DNA of 64,000 nt from the NCBI GenBank assembly GCA_023375785.1, contig SZWC01000028.1, positions 624,715 through 688,714 on the forward strand, given 5' to 3'. Position numbers and translations under genes: made by a program. Shown here piece by piece: positions 1 to 11,400 of the stretch; the first letter of the stretch is position 1; each line of letters begins with the position of its first letter. The stretch comes from Penium margaritaceum (taxonomy: Eukaryota; Streptophyta; Zygnematophyceae; Desmidiales; Peniaceae). The notes under the pieces are model-generated. The model did not search any database, was not told the origin of the DNA, and saw only the letters and a program-made list of their open reading frames with translations.

Positions 1-1420
1 TCTGCTGCCGCGTCTGCTGCACCGTCGATGACGAGGCCGCGCACCATGTCGTGCTTCGCCATCTCCTTAACGGTTGCGGGTGCCGAATGCCCCAACCGTC
101 GGTGCCAGAGCTCCAGATCAGCTCTTCCTCCCTTGGCCATGTTGACGACGCGCTCCTGCGAGTCTGCTGCGTCCGATGCCGCGGGGACCACCTTGGTCTC
201 CACAATGTAGAGATCGCCCTCGCGCTTCGCCTCGAGCACAACCTCGCCGTCGCCGTCGATGCCTACCAGTGCGCCTTTCCTGCGGAAGAGCACCTCATAC
301 CCCTTGTCCGTCAAGTGCTTGACACTCAGGATGTCAGCCAGGCCGGGGACGTGCTGCACATCACGGATTGTGCACAGCTCCTACTTACCGCCCACCACGA
401 CTTCCACCTCCACGTCGCCTTGGCCGGCCGCCGGCTCGACTTTGTCGTTCACGACCACCATTTACTTGGAGGACTTCTCGTAGGTGACAAACCCCACCTT
501 CTCGACTTGGGTGTGCTCCTCGGCCCTAGAATTCAGGCACCGCCTGTTGGCCTTCTTGGGGAAGTGGTTCTTGTTGCCGTTGAGGAGCGACTTGCCCTTG
601 CTGTTTTTGCCGCTGGTCCCCGCCTCCTCCGGGCACTCGCAGGCCCAGTGGCCCTCCTTGCCGCAATTGTGGCACGCACCTTTCTTGGCGCCCCTCTTGC
701 CGCCGCCTCGTCCGCCGCTTCCTTTGCCCCCGTTTCCGCCACCACGCGTTTTGGTGACGAGGGCCGATGAGGAAGACGAGGACTCCCCGCACCTCCGGCG
801 CTGCGCCTCGTTCCGGATGTACTCTGCGACTGCGCCATAGGTGAGCTTGTCCTCCGCCCATCCTCCGAGGACGGTGATGAGTGGGCCCCAACTGTCAGGT
901 AGGGCCATGGGGAGGGCCATCGCCTACAGCTGTGTGTCGATCTTCCACCCCACGGCATTGCATTGCGAGTCGAGCGAATCGATCTGCTGCATGAAGGAGA
1001 TGACATCATCTCCCTCCTCGATTCTCACCGTGAGGAGTCGCTTCATTACGAAGATTTTGTGCGCCAACGACTTGGATTGATGGATGGAGCAGAGTTTTGG
1101 CCAAGCTTTGGCTGCGAGCTTGCAGCCCTGGAAGTAGCCCCTCTGCGACTCGGCCGTCCCGGACATCAGGAGCATGAGCGCCTCCGTGTTCTTCTTTTCG
1201 AAGGCCTGCTTCTCCGCGTCCTTAGCAGTTGCCTCTGTGAGCACCACCTTTCCCAGCATGACATCAAGCAGCCCCTTATGCGCGAGGTGCAACTCAAAGT
1301 GCCACCTTCATAGCCCAAAGCCTGGGCCGCCCGCATACTTCTGAGAAAGTTGACGCCGTGGATCACGTCTACTGTTTTGGGCGAAGCTGGGACTGAGCGT
1401 GAGCTTTCTTGTCGCCTCAC
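1..1420 (-). mobile_element. Ty1/copia remnant 1 (gag to pre-integrase part), cut by window edge
   Basis: Read on the minus strand this stretch encodes copia Gag and the start of Pol. Parts in order: a Gag N-terminal region (about 1420 to 924), a Gag middle region with the motif LPDSW..ITVLGGW and a basic Gly/Arg/Lys-rich linker, a CX2CX4HX4C zinc knuckle (CHNCGKEGHWACEC, 633-674), a protease-like stretch, and the pre-integrase signature LWHRRLGH near 81-112. Gag packages the element RNA; the knuckle binds nucleic acid. The element continues beyond position 1, so its other end and LTR are not visible. It is a broken fossil with several breaks. It is related to, but clearly a different family from, the element at 44393-48770: the Gag segments share LPDSW and YIRNE blocks and differ elsewhere. 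No LTR could be fixed on its 5' side. The region is GC-rich compared with the satellite. Confidence 0.85.
633..674 (-). other. Gag zinc knuckle of copia remnant 1
   Basis: The minus-strand translation reads CHNCGKEGHWACEC, a textbook CX2CX4HX4C retroviral-type knuckle. It follows a Gly/Arg/Lys-rich linker. This is the most secure landmark for calling the left edge a copia Gag. Confidence 0.9.
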
Positions 1421-1812
1421 GCTATGTGAGCAGTATTTTAGAAACAGTCAGTTTGCGAAGGGAATGACGTCATTTTGCATTATATTTTAAACATAGACAT
1501 GATCACAACATTTATAGGGCTTGTAGTGAGCTTTCCAACGTACCAAACTGCGCGCAATTCGGCCAAGCGTAGCCCAAGTTATGCTTGCCGAAGAGCATGT
1601 CTCACCCACCATAGAAACGCCTAACGCCTCCATGGCGCGCACACGCCGTGGCACCTTCCTTCACGTGCGAAGCGCCATTCTCAAGGCGCAGGTCCACTTG
1701 CACGTGGTGTAGGGGTCCCCTGCACTTTTTCCACGCACCCTACCCACGTTTGGGTCGAGCTTGGTGATGGGGATAGACGAGGTTCGGAACCTGTCCGCGG
1801 ACCTGCACTCAG

Positions 1813-1910
1813 AATTTTGACTAAGTCCCCGAGTAACAAAACGTACTACTGAGTTGCGGACGTTGAGCCTGGATTTTGGCCAAGCCCCTCGGTAACAACC
1901 TGCACTACTG
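1813..1910. repeat. Degenerate two-copy tandem repeat, 59-bp period
   Basis: Positions 1813-1851 and 1872-1910 align over 39 bases with roughly three quarters identical. Both share an ATTTTG...AAG.CCC core and end in ACTACTG. It may be an old LTR-type promoter repeat, but only two copies are visible. Confidence 0.5.
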
Positions 1911-1913
1911 GAT

Positions 1914-1953
1914 CCGGTGGATGATCCACCTGATCAGGCAGATCATCCACCGG
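1914..1953. repeat. Inverted repeat, 13-bp arms
   Basis: CCGGTGGATGATC at 1914-1926 is perfectly complementary to GATCATCCACCGG at 1941-1953, with a 14-base spacer. The spacer and arm edge hold a further perfect 10-bp palindrome, CCTGATCAGG (1929-1938). The arrangement could extrude as a cruciform or bind a dimeric protein; neither is shown. Confidence 0.8.
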
Positions 1954-2009
1954 ACGCCTCGGCAGGCATATCGGAGCATTTTCTCCACATGGTGATTTGG
2001 TTACTCGAC

Positions 2010-2028
2010 CCGGTCGATTATCGACCGG
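2010..2028. repeat. Near-perfect palindrome, 9-bp arms
   Basis: CCGGTCGAT (2010-2018), a single T, then ATCGACCGG (2020-2028). It lies 56 bp to the right of the larger inverted repeat and has the same CCGG ends, so the two may belong to one structured segment. Confidence 0.8.
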
Positions 2029-3344
2029 ATTTCGAGTCGCAACCGGCTCCCAGAGCCCCTGCACACACCCCAGCTTTGGAAGGCCATATATCCCTCGATA
2101 CTTGTCTGATTCCGGCAAAACAACTTCCACCGGATTCAGCAACTCGTCAATTTTACAGGGGAATCCTGCATTTTCAGATCCAAGAAGTTATCGAGTCGCC
2201 AGATCCGCCGGAGCGGAATTTGCTATTTCTGGCGGGTCGTCGGCGCCTCCCGGCGCCGCACTTGGGCATGCGGAGGGGCAAATTTTCAACAGTTTGTTGT
2301 GCATATTGGCCACACCGTGCCACTAGGTATTGAAGTTCTTTGTCCTTTCTAGTCAATATATAGGCTTCTCAAACCATTTTCTCTCCCTTTGACCATTTGT
2401 GACTCGTGTTATGAGTTGTCAATGTTGACCACACATAGTGGACTTATTCGGTCGTAGTCAGTGACGTCTGCATCCTTCGGTTGGTCACTGTGAACGCTAG
2501 CCATACCGTGCCACCGCTTGTTGAAGGTCTTTGCACTTCGTAGATGATAACTAGTGTTCCCAACCCATTGTTTTCTCCTCTGGCCATTTGTGACTCGTGT
2601 TATGCATTTTCAACATTGACCACATGAAGTTAATTTCTTTTGTCATGGTCAGTGACACATGCATACTTTGGGTGGTCACTGTGCATTGAAGCCACATTGT
2701 GCCACTACATATTGAAGGTATTTGTACTTGCTAGTAGATAACTAGTAGTCACAAACCATTACCTTCCACCCAGACCATTTGTGACTCGTGTTGTGAGTTG
2801 TCAAAGTTTACCACACTTAGTGACATTATATAGTAATGATCAGTGACATATGTCTACTTTGGTTGGTCATCGTGCATGGTCCCCACACCGTGCCACAATG
2901 TATTGAAGCCCCTTGTGCTTGCTATGTGATACGAGGTGTTCCCAAACCATTGTTTCCCCCTCTGACCATTTGTGACTCGTATTATGAGCTGTCAACGTGG
3001 ACCACACACAGCGGATTTCTTTGGTCAAAGACAGTAGATATGCCTACTTTGGTCGGTCATTGTGCATGGTAGCCACACCGTGCTACTACTGACTGAAGGT
3101 CATTGCACTTGGTAGTTGAGAACCGATATTCTCATAGCATTGTTTCCTCTCCTGACCGTTTGTGACTCGTGTTATGGTTGGTCAACGTTGACCACCCATG
3201 TTGAAATTCTCTGGTCATGATCAGCCACATATGCCTAGTTTGATTGTTTGATGTGCACATTAGCCACACTGTGCCACTACGTATTGAAGTTCTTTCTCCT
3301 TTCTAGCAAATCCACGGGCTTCCCAATCCATTGTTTTCCCCTGT

Positions 3345-4108
3345 GACCATTTGTGACTCGTGTTATGCGTTTTCAACGTTGCCCACATGAAGTGAAATTT
3401 GTTCGTCATGGTTAGTGACATATGCATACTTTGGTTGGTCACTGTGCATTGAAGCGACATTGTGCCACTACGTATTGAAGGTATTTGTACTTGCTAGTAG
3501 ATAACCAGTATTAAAAAACCATAACCTTCCACCCTAACCATTTGTGACTCGTGTTGTGAGTTGTCAAAGTTTACCACACTTAGTGACATTACTTGGTCAT
3601 GGTCAGTGACATATGCCTACTTTGGTTGGTCATCGTGCATGGTCTCCACACCATGCCACAACGTATTGAAGCCCCTCGTGCTTGCTATGTGATACTTGGT
3701 GTTCCCAAACCATTGTTTCCCCCTCTGACCATTTGTGACTCGTGTTATGCGTTTTCAACGTTGCCCACATGAAGTGAAATTTGTTCGTCATGGTTAGTGA
3801 CATATGCATACTTTGGTTGGTCACTGTGCATTGAAGCCACATTGTGCCACTACATATTGAAGGTATTTGTACTTGCTAGTAGATAACCAGTATTAAAAAA
3901 CCATAACCTTCCACCCTAACCACTTGTGACTCGTGTTGTGAGTTGTCAAAGTTTACCACACTTAGTGACATTACTTGGTCATGGTCAGTGACATATGCCT
4001 ACTTTGGTTGGTCATCGTGCATGGTCTCCACACCATGCCACAACGTATTGAAGCCCCTCGTGCTTGCTATGTGATACTTGGTGTTCCCAAACCATTGTTT
4101 CCCCCTCT
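3345..4108. repeat. Tandem duplication of a B-C monomer pair (2 x 382 bp)
   Basis: 3345-3726 and 3727-4108 match along their length with about three differences by eye. They share private variants such as GTTGCCCACATG in B and a run of A in the B tail. The duplication is exactly two monomers long, so it kept register. Confidence 0.9.
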
Positions 4109-7100
4109 GGCCATTTGTGACTAGTATTATGAGTTGTCAACGTTGACCACACACAGCGGATTTCTTTGGTCAAAGGCAGTACATATGCCTACTTTGGTCG
4201 GTCATTGAGCAAGGTAGCCACACCGTGCTACTACTGACTGAAGGTCCTTGTACTTGGTAGTTGAGAACCGATGTTCTCATAGCATTGTTTCCTGTCCTGC
4301 CCGTTTGTGACTCGTGTTATTGTTGGTCAACGTTGACCACCCATATTGATATTCTGTGGTCATGATCAGTGACATATGCCTAGTTTGGTTGTTTGGTGTG
4401 CATATTAGCCACACCGTGCCACTACGTATTGAGGTTCTTTGTCTTTTCTAGTCAATACATAGGCTTTCCAAACCATTGTATCTCCCTCTGACCCTTTGTG
4501 ACTCGTGTTATGAGTTGTCAATGTTGACCACACATAGTGGACATATTCGGTCATAGTCAGTGACGTATGCATCATTTCGTTGGTCACTGTGCACGCTAGC
4601 CATACCGTGCCACTGCTTGTCGAAGGTCTGTGTACTTGCTAGTTGATAACTAGTGTCCCCAATCCATTGTTTTCCCCTTTGACCATTTGTGAGTCGTGTT
4701 ATGCGTTTTCAACATTGACCACATACATGAAATTTGTTCGTCATGGTTAGTGACATATGCATACTTTGGTTGGTCACTATGCATTAAGGCCACATTGTGC
4801 CACTACATTTTGAAGTCATTTGTACTTGCTAGTAGATAACCAGTAGTCACAAATCATTACCTTCCACCCTGACCATTTGTGACTCGTAATGTGAGTTGTT
4901 AAAGTTTACCACACTTAGTGACATTATTTGGTCATGGTCAGTGACATATGCCTACTTTGGTTGGTCATCGTGCATGGTCTCCACACCGTGCCACAGCGTA
5001 TTGAAGACCCTTGTGCTTGCTATGTGATACTTGGTGTTCCCAAACCATTGTTTCCCCCTCTGACCATTCGTGACTCGTATTATGAGCTGTCAACGTTGAC
5101 CACACACAGCGGATTTCTTTGGTCAAAGGCAGTACATATGCCTACTTTGGTCGGTCATTGTGCATGGTAACCACACCGTGCTACTACTGACTAAAGGTCC
5201 TTGTACTTGGTAGTTGAGATTCAATATTCCCGTAGCATTGCTTCATGTCCTGCCCATTTGTGACTCGTGTTATGGCTGGTCAACGTTGACCACCCATATT
5301 GAAATTATGTGGTCATGATCAGTGACATATGCCTAGTTTGGTTGTTTGGTGTGCATGTTAGCCACACCGTGCCACTACATATTGAGGTTCTTTGTCCTTT
5401 ATAGTCAATACATAGGCTTCCCAAACCATTGTATCTCCCTCTGACCATTTGTGACTCATGTTATGAGTTGTCAATGTTGACCACACATAGTGGACTTATT
5501 CGGTCGTAGTCAGAGACGTATGCATCCTTTGGTTGGTCACTGTGCATGCTAGCCATACCGTGCCACTGCTTGTCGAAAATCTTTGCACTTGCTAGTTGAT
5601 AACTAGTGTCCCCAATCCATTGTTTTCCCCTCTCACCATTTGTGACTGGTGTTATGCGTTTTCAACATTGACCACATACGTGAAATTTGTCCGTGATGGT
5701 CAGTGACATATGCATGATTTGGGTGATCATTGTGCATTGAAGACGCATTGTGCCACTACATATTGAAGCTATTTGTACTTGGTAGTAGATAACTAGTATT
5801 CACAGACCATTACCTTCCACCATGACCATTTGTGACTCCTGTTGTGAGTTGTCAAAGTTTACCACGCTTAGTGACATTATTTGGTCATGGAAAGTGACAT
5901 ATGCCTACCTTGGTTGGTCATCCTGCATGGTCCCCACACCGTGCCACAACGTATTGAAGGCCCTTGTGCTTGGTATGTGATACGTGGTGTTCCCAAACCA
6001 TTGTTTCCCCCTCTGACCATTTGTGACTCGTATAAGGAGTTGTCAACGTGGACCACACACAGCGGATTTCTTTGGTCAAAGGCAGTAAATATGCCTACTT
6101 TAGTCTGTCATTGTGCATGGTAGCCACACCGCGCTACTACTGACTGAAGGTCATTGTACTTGGTAGTTGAGAACCGATATTCTCATAGGACTGTTTCCTC
6201 TCCTAACCGTTTGTGACTCGTGTTATGGTTGGTCAGCGTTGACCACCCATATTGAAATTCTCTGGTCATGATCAGTGACATATGCCTAGTTTGATTGTTT
6301 GGTGTGCACACTAGCCACACCGTGCCACTACGTATTGAAGTTATTTGTCCTTTTTAGCCAATAAATAGGCTTCCCAATGCATTGTTTTGCCCTCTGACCA
6401 TCTGTGACTCGTGTTATGCGTTTTCAACATTGACCACATGAAGTGAAATTTGTTCCTCATGGTTAGTGACATGTGCATAGTTTGGTTGGTCACCGTGCAT
6501 TAAAGCCACATTTTGCCACTACATATTGAAGGTATTTATACTTGCTAGTAGATAACTAGTATTTACAAACCATTACCTTCCACCCTGACCTTTTGTGACT
6601 CGTGTTGTGAGTTGTCAAAGTTTACCACACTTAGTGACATTACTTGGTCATGATCAGTGACATATGCCTACTTTGGTTGAACATCGTGCATGGTCTCCAC
6701 ACCGTGCCACAACGTATTGAAGACCCTTGTGCTTGCTAAGTGATACTTGGTGTTCCCAAACCATTGTTTTCCCCTCAGACCATTTGTGACTCGTATTATG
6801 AGCTTTCAACTTTGACCAAACACAGCGGATTTCTTTGGTCAAAGGCAGTACATATGCCTACTTTGGTCGGTCATTGTACACGGTAGCCACACTGTGCTAC
6901 TACTAAATGAAGGTCGTTGTACTTGGTAGTTGAGAACCGATATTCCCATAGCATTGTTTCATGTTCTGACCGTTGGTGCTTCGTGTTATGGTTAGTCAAT
7001 GTTGTCCACCCATATTGAGATTATGTGGTCATGATTAAGTGACATATGCCTAGTTTGGTCGTTTGGTGTGCATGTTAGCCACACCGTTCCACTACGTATT

Positions 7101-8113
7101 GAAGTTCTTTGTCCTTTCTATTCAATACATAGGCTTCCCAAACCATTTTCTCTCCCTCTGACCATTTGTGACTCGTGTTATGCGTTTTCAATGTTGACCA
7201 CATGAAGTGAAATTTTTTCGTCATGGTCAGTGACATATTCATACGTTGGGTGGTCAGTGTGCATTGGAGCCACATTGTGCCACTAAATATTGAAGGTATT
7301 TGTACTTTGTAGTAGATAACTAGTATTCGAAAACCATCACCTTCCACCCTGACCATTTGTGACTCGTGTTGTGAGTTGTCAAAGTTAACCATACTTAGTG
7401 ACATTATTTGGTCATGGTCAGTGACATATGCCTACTTTGGTTGGTCATCGTGCATGTTCCCAACACCGTGCCACAACGTATTGAAGCCTCTTGTGCTTGC
7501 TATGTGATACGTGGTGTTCCCAAACCATTGTTTTGCCCTCTAACCATTTGTGACTCCTATTATGAGTTGTCAACGCGGACCACACACAGCAGATGTCTTT
7601 GGTCAAAGGCAGTAAATATGCCTACTTTGGTCGGTCATTGTGCATGGTAGCCACACCGCGCTACCACTAGCTGAAGGTCATTGTGCCTAGTAGTTGAGAA
7701 CCGATATTCTCATAGCATTGTTTCCTCTCCTCGCCGTTTGTGACTTGTGTTATGGTTGGTCAATGTTGACCACCAATATTGAAATTCTCTGGTCATCATC
7801 AATGACATGTGCCTAGTTTGATTGTTTGGTGTGCATATTAGCCACACTGTGCCACTATGTATTGTCGTTCTTTGTCCTTTGTAGCCAATACATAGGCTTC
7901 CCAATCCATTCTTTTCCCCTCTGACCATTTGTGACTCGTGTTATGCGTTTTCAATTTTGACCACATGAAGTGAAATTTGTTCGTCATGGTTAGTAACATA
8001 TGCATACTTTGGTTGGTCACTGTGCATTGAAGCGACATTGTGCCACTACATATTGAATGTATTTTTACTTGCTAGTAGATAACTAGTATTCACAAAGCAT
8101 TACCTTCCACCCT

Positions 8114-8495
8114 GACCATTTGTGACTCGTGTTGTGAGTTCTCAAAGTTTACCACACTCAGTGACATTTCTTGGTCATGGTCAGTGACATATGCCTACAT
8201 TGGTTGGTCATCGTGCATGGTCTCCACACCGTGCCACAACGTATTGAAGCCCCTTGTGCTTGCTATGTGATACTTGGTGTTCCCAAACCATTGTTTCCCC
8301 CTCTGACCATTTGTGACTCGTGTTGTGAGTTCTCAAAGTTTACCACACTCAGTGACATTTCTTGGTCATGGTCAGTGACATATGCCTACATTGGTTGGTC
8401 ATCGTGCATGGTCTCCACACCGTGCCACAACGTATTGAAGCCCCTTGTGCTTGCTATGTGATACTTGGTGTTCCCAAACCATTGTTTCCCCCTCT
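8114..8495. repeat. Tandem duplication of one C monomer (2 x 191 bp)
   Basis: 8114-8304 and 8305-8495 look identical, including the rare variants GAGTTCTCAAAG and CCTACATTGG. This is one of the youngest events in the array. Confidence 0.92.
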
Positions 8496-11400
8496 GACCA
8501 TTTGTGACTCGTATAAGGAGTTGTCAATGTTGACCACACAAGGCGGATTTCTTTGGTCAAAGGCAGTACATATGCCTACGTTGGTCGGTCATTGTGCATG
8601 GTAGCCTGATTGTGCTACTACTGACTGTAGGTCGTTGTACTTGGTAGTTGAGAACCAATATTCCCATAGCATTGTTTCCTGTCTTGCCTGTTTGTGACTC
8701 GTGTTATGGTTGGTCAACGTTGACCACCCATATTGAAATTCAAAGTTCATGATCAGTGGCATATGCCTAGTTTAACTTTTTGGTGTGCATATAAGCCACA
8801 CCGTGCCACTACGTATGGAATTTCTTTGTCCTTTCTAGTCAATACATAGGCTTCCCAAACCATTGTATCTCCCTCTGACCATTTGTGACTCGTGTTATGA
8901 GTTGTCAACGTTGACCCCACATTGTGGAATTATTCGGTTGTAGTCAGTGACGTATGCATCATTTGGTTGGTCACTGTGCATGCTAGCCATACCGTGCCAC
9001 TGTTTGTTGAAGGTCTTTGTACGTGCTAGTTGAAAACTAGTGTCCCTAATCCATTGTTTTCCCCTCTGACCATTTGTGACTCGTGATATGCGTTTTCAAC
9101 GTTGACCACATACGTGAGATTTGTTCGTCATGGTTAGTGACATATGCATACTTTGGTTAGTCACTGTGCATTGAGGCCACGTTGTGCCACCGCATATTGA
9201 AGGTAGTTGTACCTGCTAGTAGATAGCTAGTATTCACAAAGCATTACCTTTTACCCTGACCATTTGTGACTCGTGTTGTGAGTTGTCAAAGTTTACCACA
9301 CCTAGTAACATTATTTGGTCATGGTCAGTGACATATGCCTACTTTGGTTGGTCATCGTGCATGGTCGCCACACCATGCCACAACGTATTAAAGCCCCTTG
9401 TGCTTGCTATGTGATACTTGGTGTTTCCAAACCATTGTTTCCCCCTCTGACCATTTGTGACTCCTATTATGAGTTGTCAACATTGACCACACACAGCCGA
9501 TTTCTTTGGTCAAAGGCAGTACATATGCCTACTTTGGCCGGTCATTGTACATGGTAGCCGCACCGTGCTACTACTGAATGAAGGTCGTTGTACTTGGTAG
9601 TTGAGAACCAATATTCCCATAGCATTGTTTCATGTTGTGACTGTTTTTGACTCGTGTTATGGTTGGTCAACATTGACCACCCATATTGAATTTATGTGGT
9701 CATGATCAGTGACATATGCCTAGTTTGGTTGTTTGGTGTGCATGTTAGCCACACCGTACCACTACGTATTGAAGTTCTTTGTCCTTTCTAGTCAATACAT
9801 AGGCTACCCAAACCATTTTCCCTCCCTCTGACCATTTGTGACTCATGTTATAAGTTGTCAATGTTGACCACACATAGTGGACTTCTTCGGTCGTAGTCAG
9901 TGACGTATGCATCCTTTGGTTGGTCACTGTGCACGCTAGCCATACCGTGCCAGTGCTTGTTGAAGGTCTTTGTACTTGCTAGTTGATAACTAGTGTCCCC
10001 AATCCATTGTTTTCCCCTCTGACCATTTCTGACTCGTGTTATGCGTTTTCAACATTGACCACATACGTGAAATTTGTTCGTCATGGTCAGTGACATATGC
10101 ATACTTTGGGTGGTCATTGTGCATTGAAGCCACATTGTGCCACTACATATTGAAGGTTTTTGTACTTGCTAGTAGATAACTAGTATTCACAGAACATTAC
10201 GTTCCACCCTGATTATTTGTGACTTGTGTTGTGAGTTGTCAAAGCTTACCACGCTTAGTGACATTATTTGGTCATGGTCAGTGACATATGCCTAATTTGG
10301 TTGGTCATCGTGCATGGTCCCCACACCGTGCCACAACGTATTGAAGGCCCTTGTGCCTGCCATGTGATTTGTGGTGTTCCCAAACCATTGTTTCCCCCTC
10401 TGACCATTTGTGACTCGTATTATGAGTTGTTAACGTGGACCACACACATCGGATTTCTTTGGTAAAAGGCAGTAAATATGCCTACTCTGGTCGGTCATTG
10501 TGCATGGCAGCCACACCACACTACTACTGACTGAAGGGCATTGTACTTGGTAGTTGAGAACCGATGTTCTCATAGCATTGTTCCTATCCTAACCGTTTGT
10601 GACTCGTGTTATGGCTGGTCAGCGTTGACCACCCATATTGAAATTCTCTGGTCATGATCTGTGACATATGCCTAGTTTGATTGTTTTGTGTGCACATTAG
10701 CCACACCGTGCCACTACGTATTGAAGTTTTTTGTCCTTTCTAGCTAATACATAGGCTTCCCAATCCATTGTTTTCCCCTCTGAGCATTTGTGACCCGTGT
10801 TACCGTTTTCAATGTTGACCACATGAAGTGAAATTTGTTCGTCATGGTTAGTGATACATGCATACTTTGGTTGGTCACTGTGCATTGAAGCCACATTGTG
10901 CCACTACATATTGAAGGTATTTGTACTTGCTAGTAGATATCTAGTATTCACAAACCATTACATTCCAACCTGTCCAACTGTGACTCGTGTTGTGAGTTGT
11001 CAAGGTTTACCAAACTTAGTGACATTTCTTGGTCATGGTCAGTGACGTATGCCTACTTTGGTTGGTCATCGTGCATGGTCTCCACACCATGCCACAACGT
11101 ATTGAAGCCCCTTGTGCTTGCTATGTAATAGTTAGTGCTCCCAAACCATTGTTTCCCCCTCTGGCCATTTGTGACTCGTATTATGAGTTGTCAACATGGA
11201 CCACACACAGCGGATTTCTTTGGTCAAAGGCAGTACATATGCCTACTATGTTCGGTCATTGTGCATGGTAGCCACACCGTGTTCCTACTGAATGAAGGTC
11301 TTTCAGCTTGGTAGTTGAGAACCGATATTCCCATAGCATTGTTCCCTGTCCTGCCCGTTTGTGACTCGTGTTATGGTTGGTCAGCGTTGACCACCCATAT

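Larger units (their letters stand above)
1421..2290. other. Unassigned flank between copia remnant 1 and the satellite
   Basis: This 870-bp stretch has neither satellite homology nor a convincing coding region. The left half (about 1421-1740) is mixed-composition sequence with GC-rich patches. The right half (about 1740-2290) is GC-rich and contains a degenerate 59-bp-period repeat and two strong inverted repeats listed separately. It lies where the 5' untranslated region and LTR of copia remnant 1 would be expected, but I could not find LTR ends, a primer-binding site or a target duplication, so that assignment is open. Minus- and plus-strand reading frames of up to 138 codons here show no family resemblance. 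Confidence 0.5.

Noticed and set aside
51-770. A 239-codon plus-strand frame at the left edge
   Set aside because: It is antisense to the Gag and pre-integrase parts of copia remnant 1, which carry the zinc knuckle and LWHRRLGH on the other strand.
2836-3072. A frame of about 80 codons (MVMVSDICLLWLVIVHG...) that recurs dozens of times on the plus strand
   Set aside because: It spans the C-D monomer junction and recurs only because the satellite recurs. It varies with each repeat, loses start or stop freely, and shows no domain. I treat it as a by-product of the repeat.
3260-3460. Recurrent minus-strand frames of 60-110 codons (MWLQCTVTNQSMHMSLTMTNKFHFMWSTLKTHNTSHKW...)
   Set aside because: They are the antisense reading of E, A and B monomers. 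They have the same repeat-driven recurrence, no conserved ends and no recognisable family.
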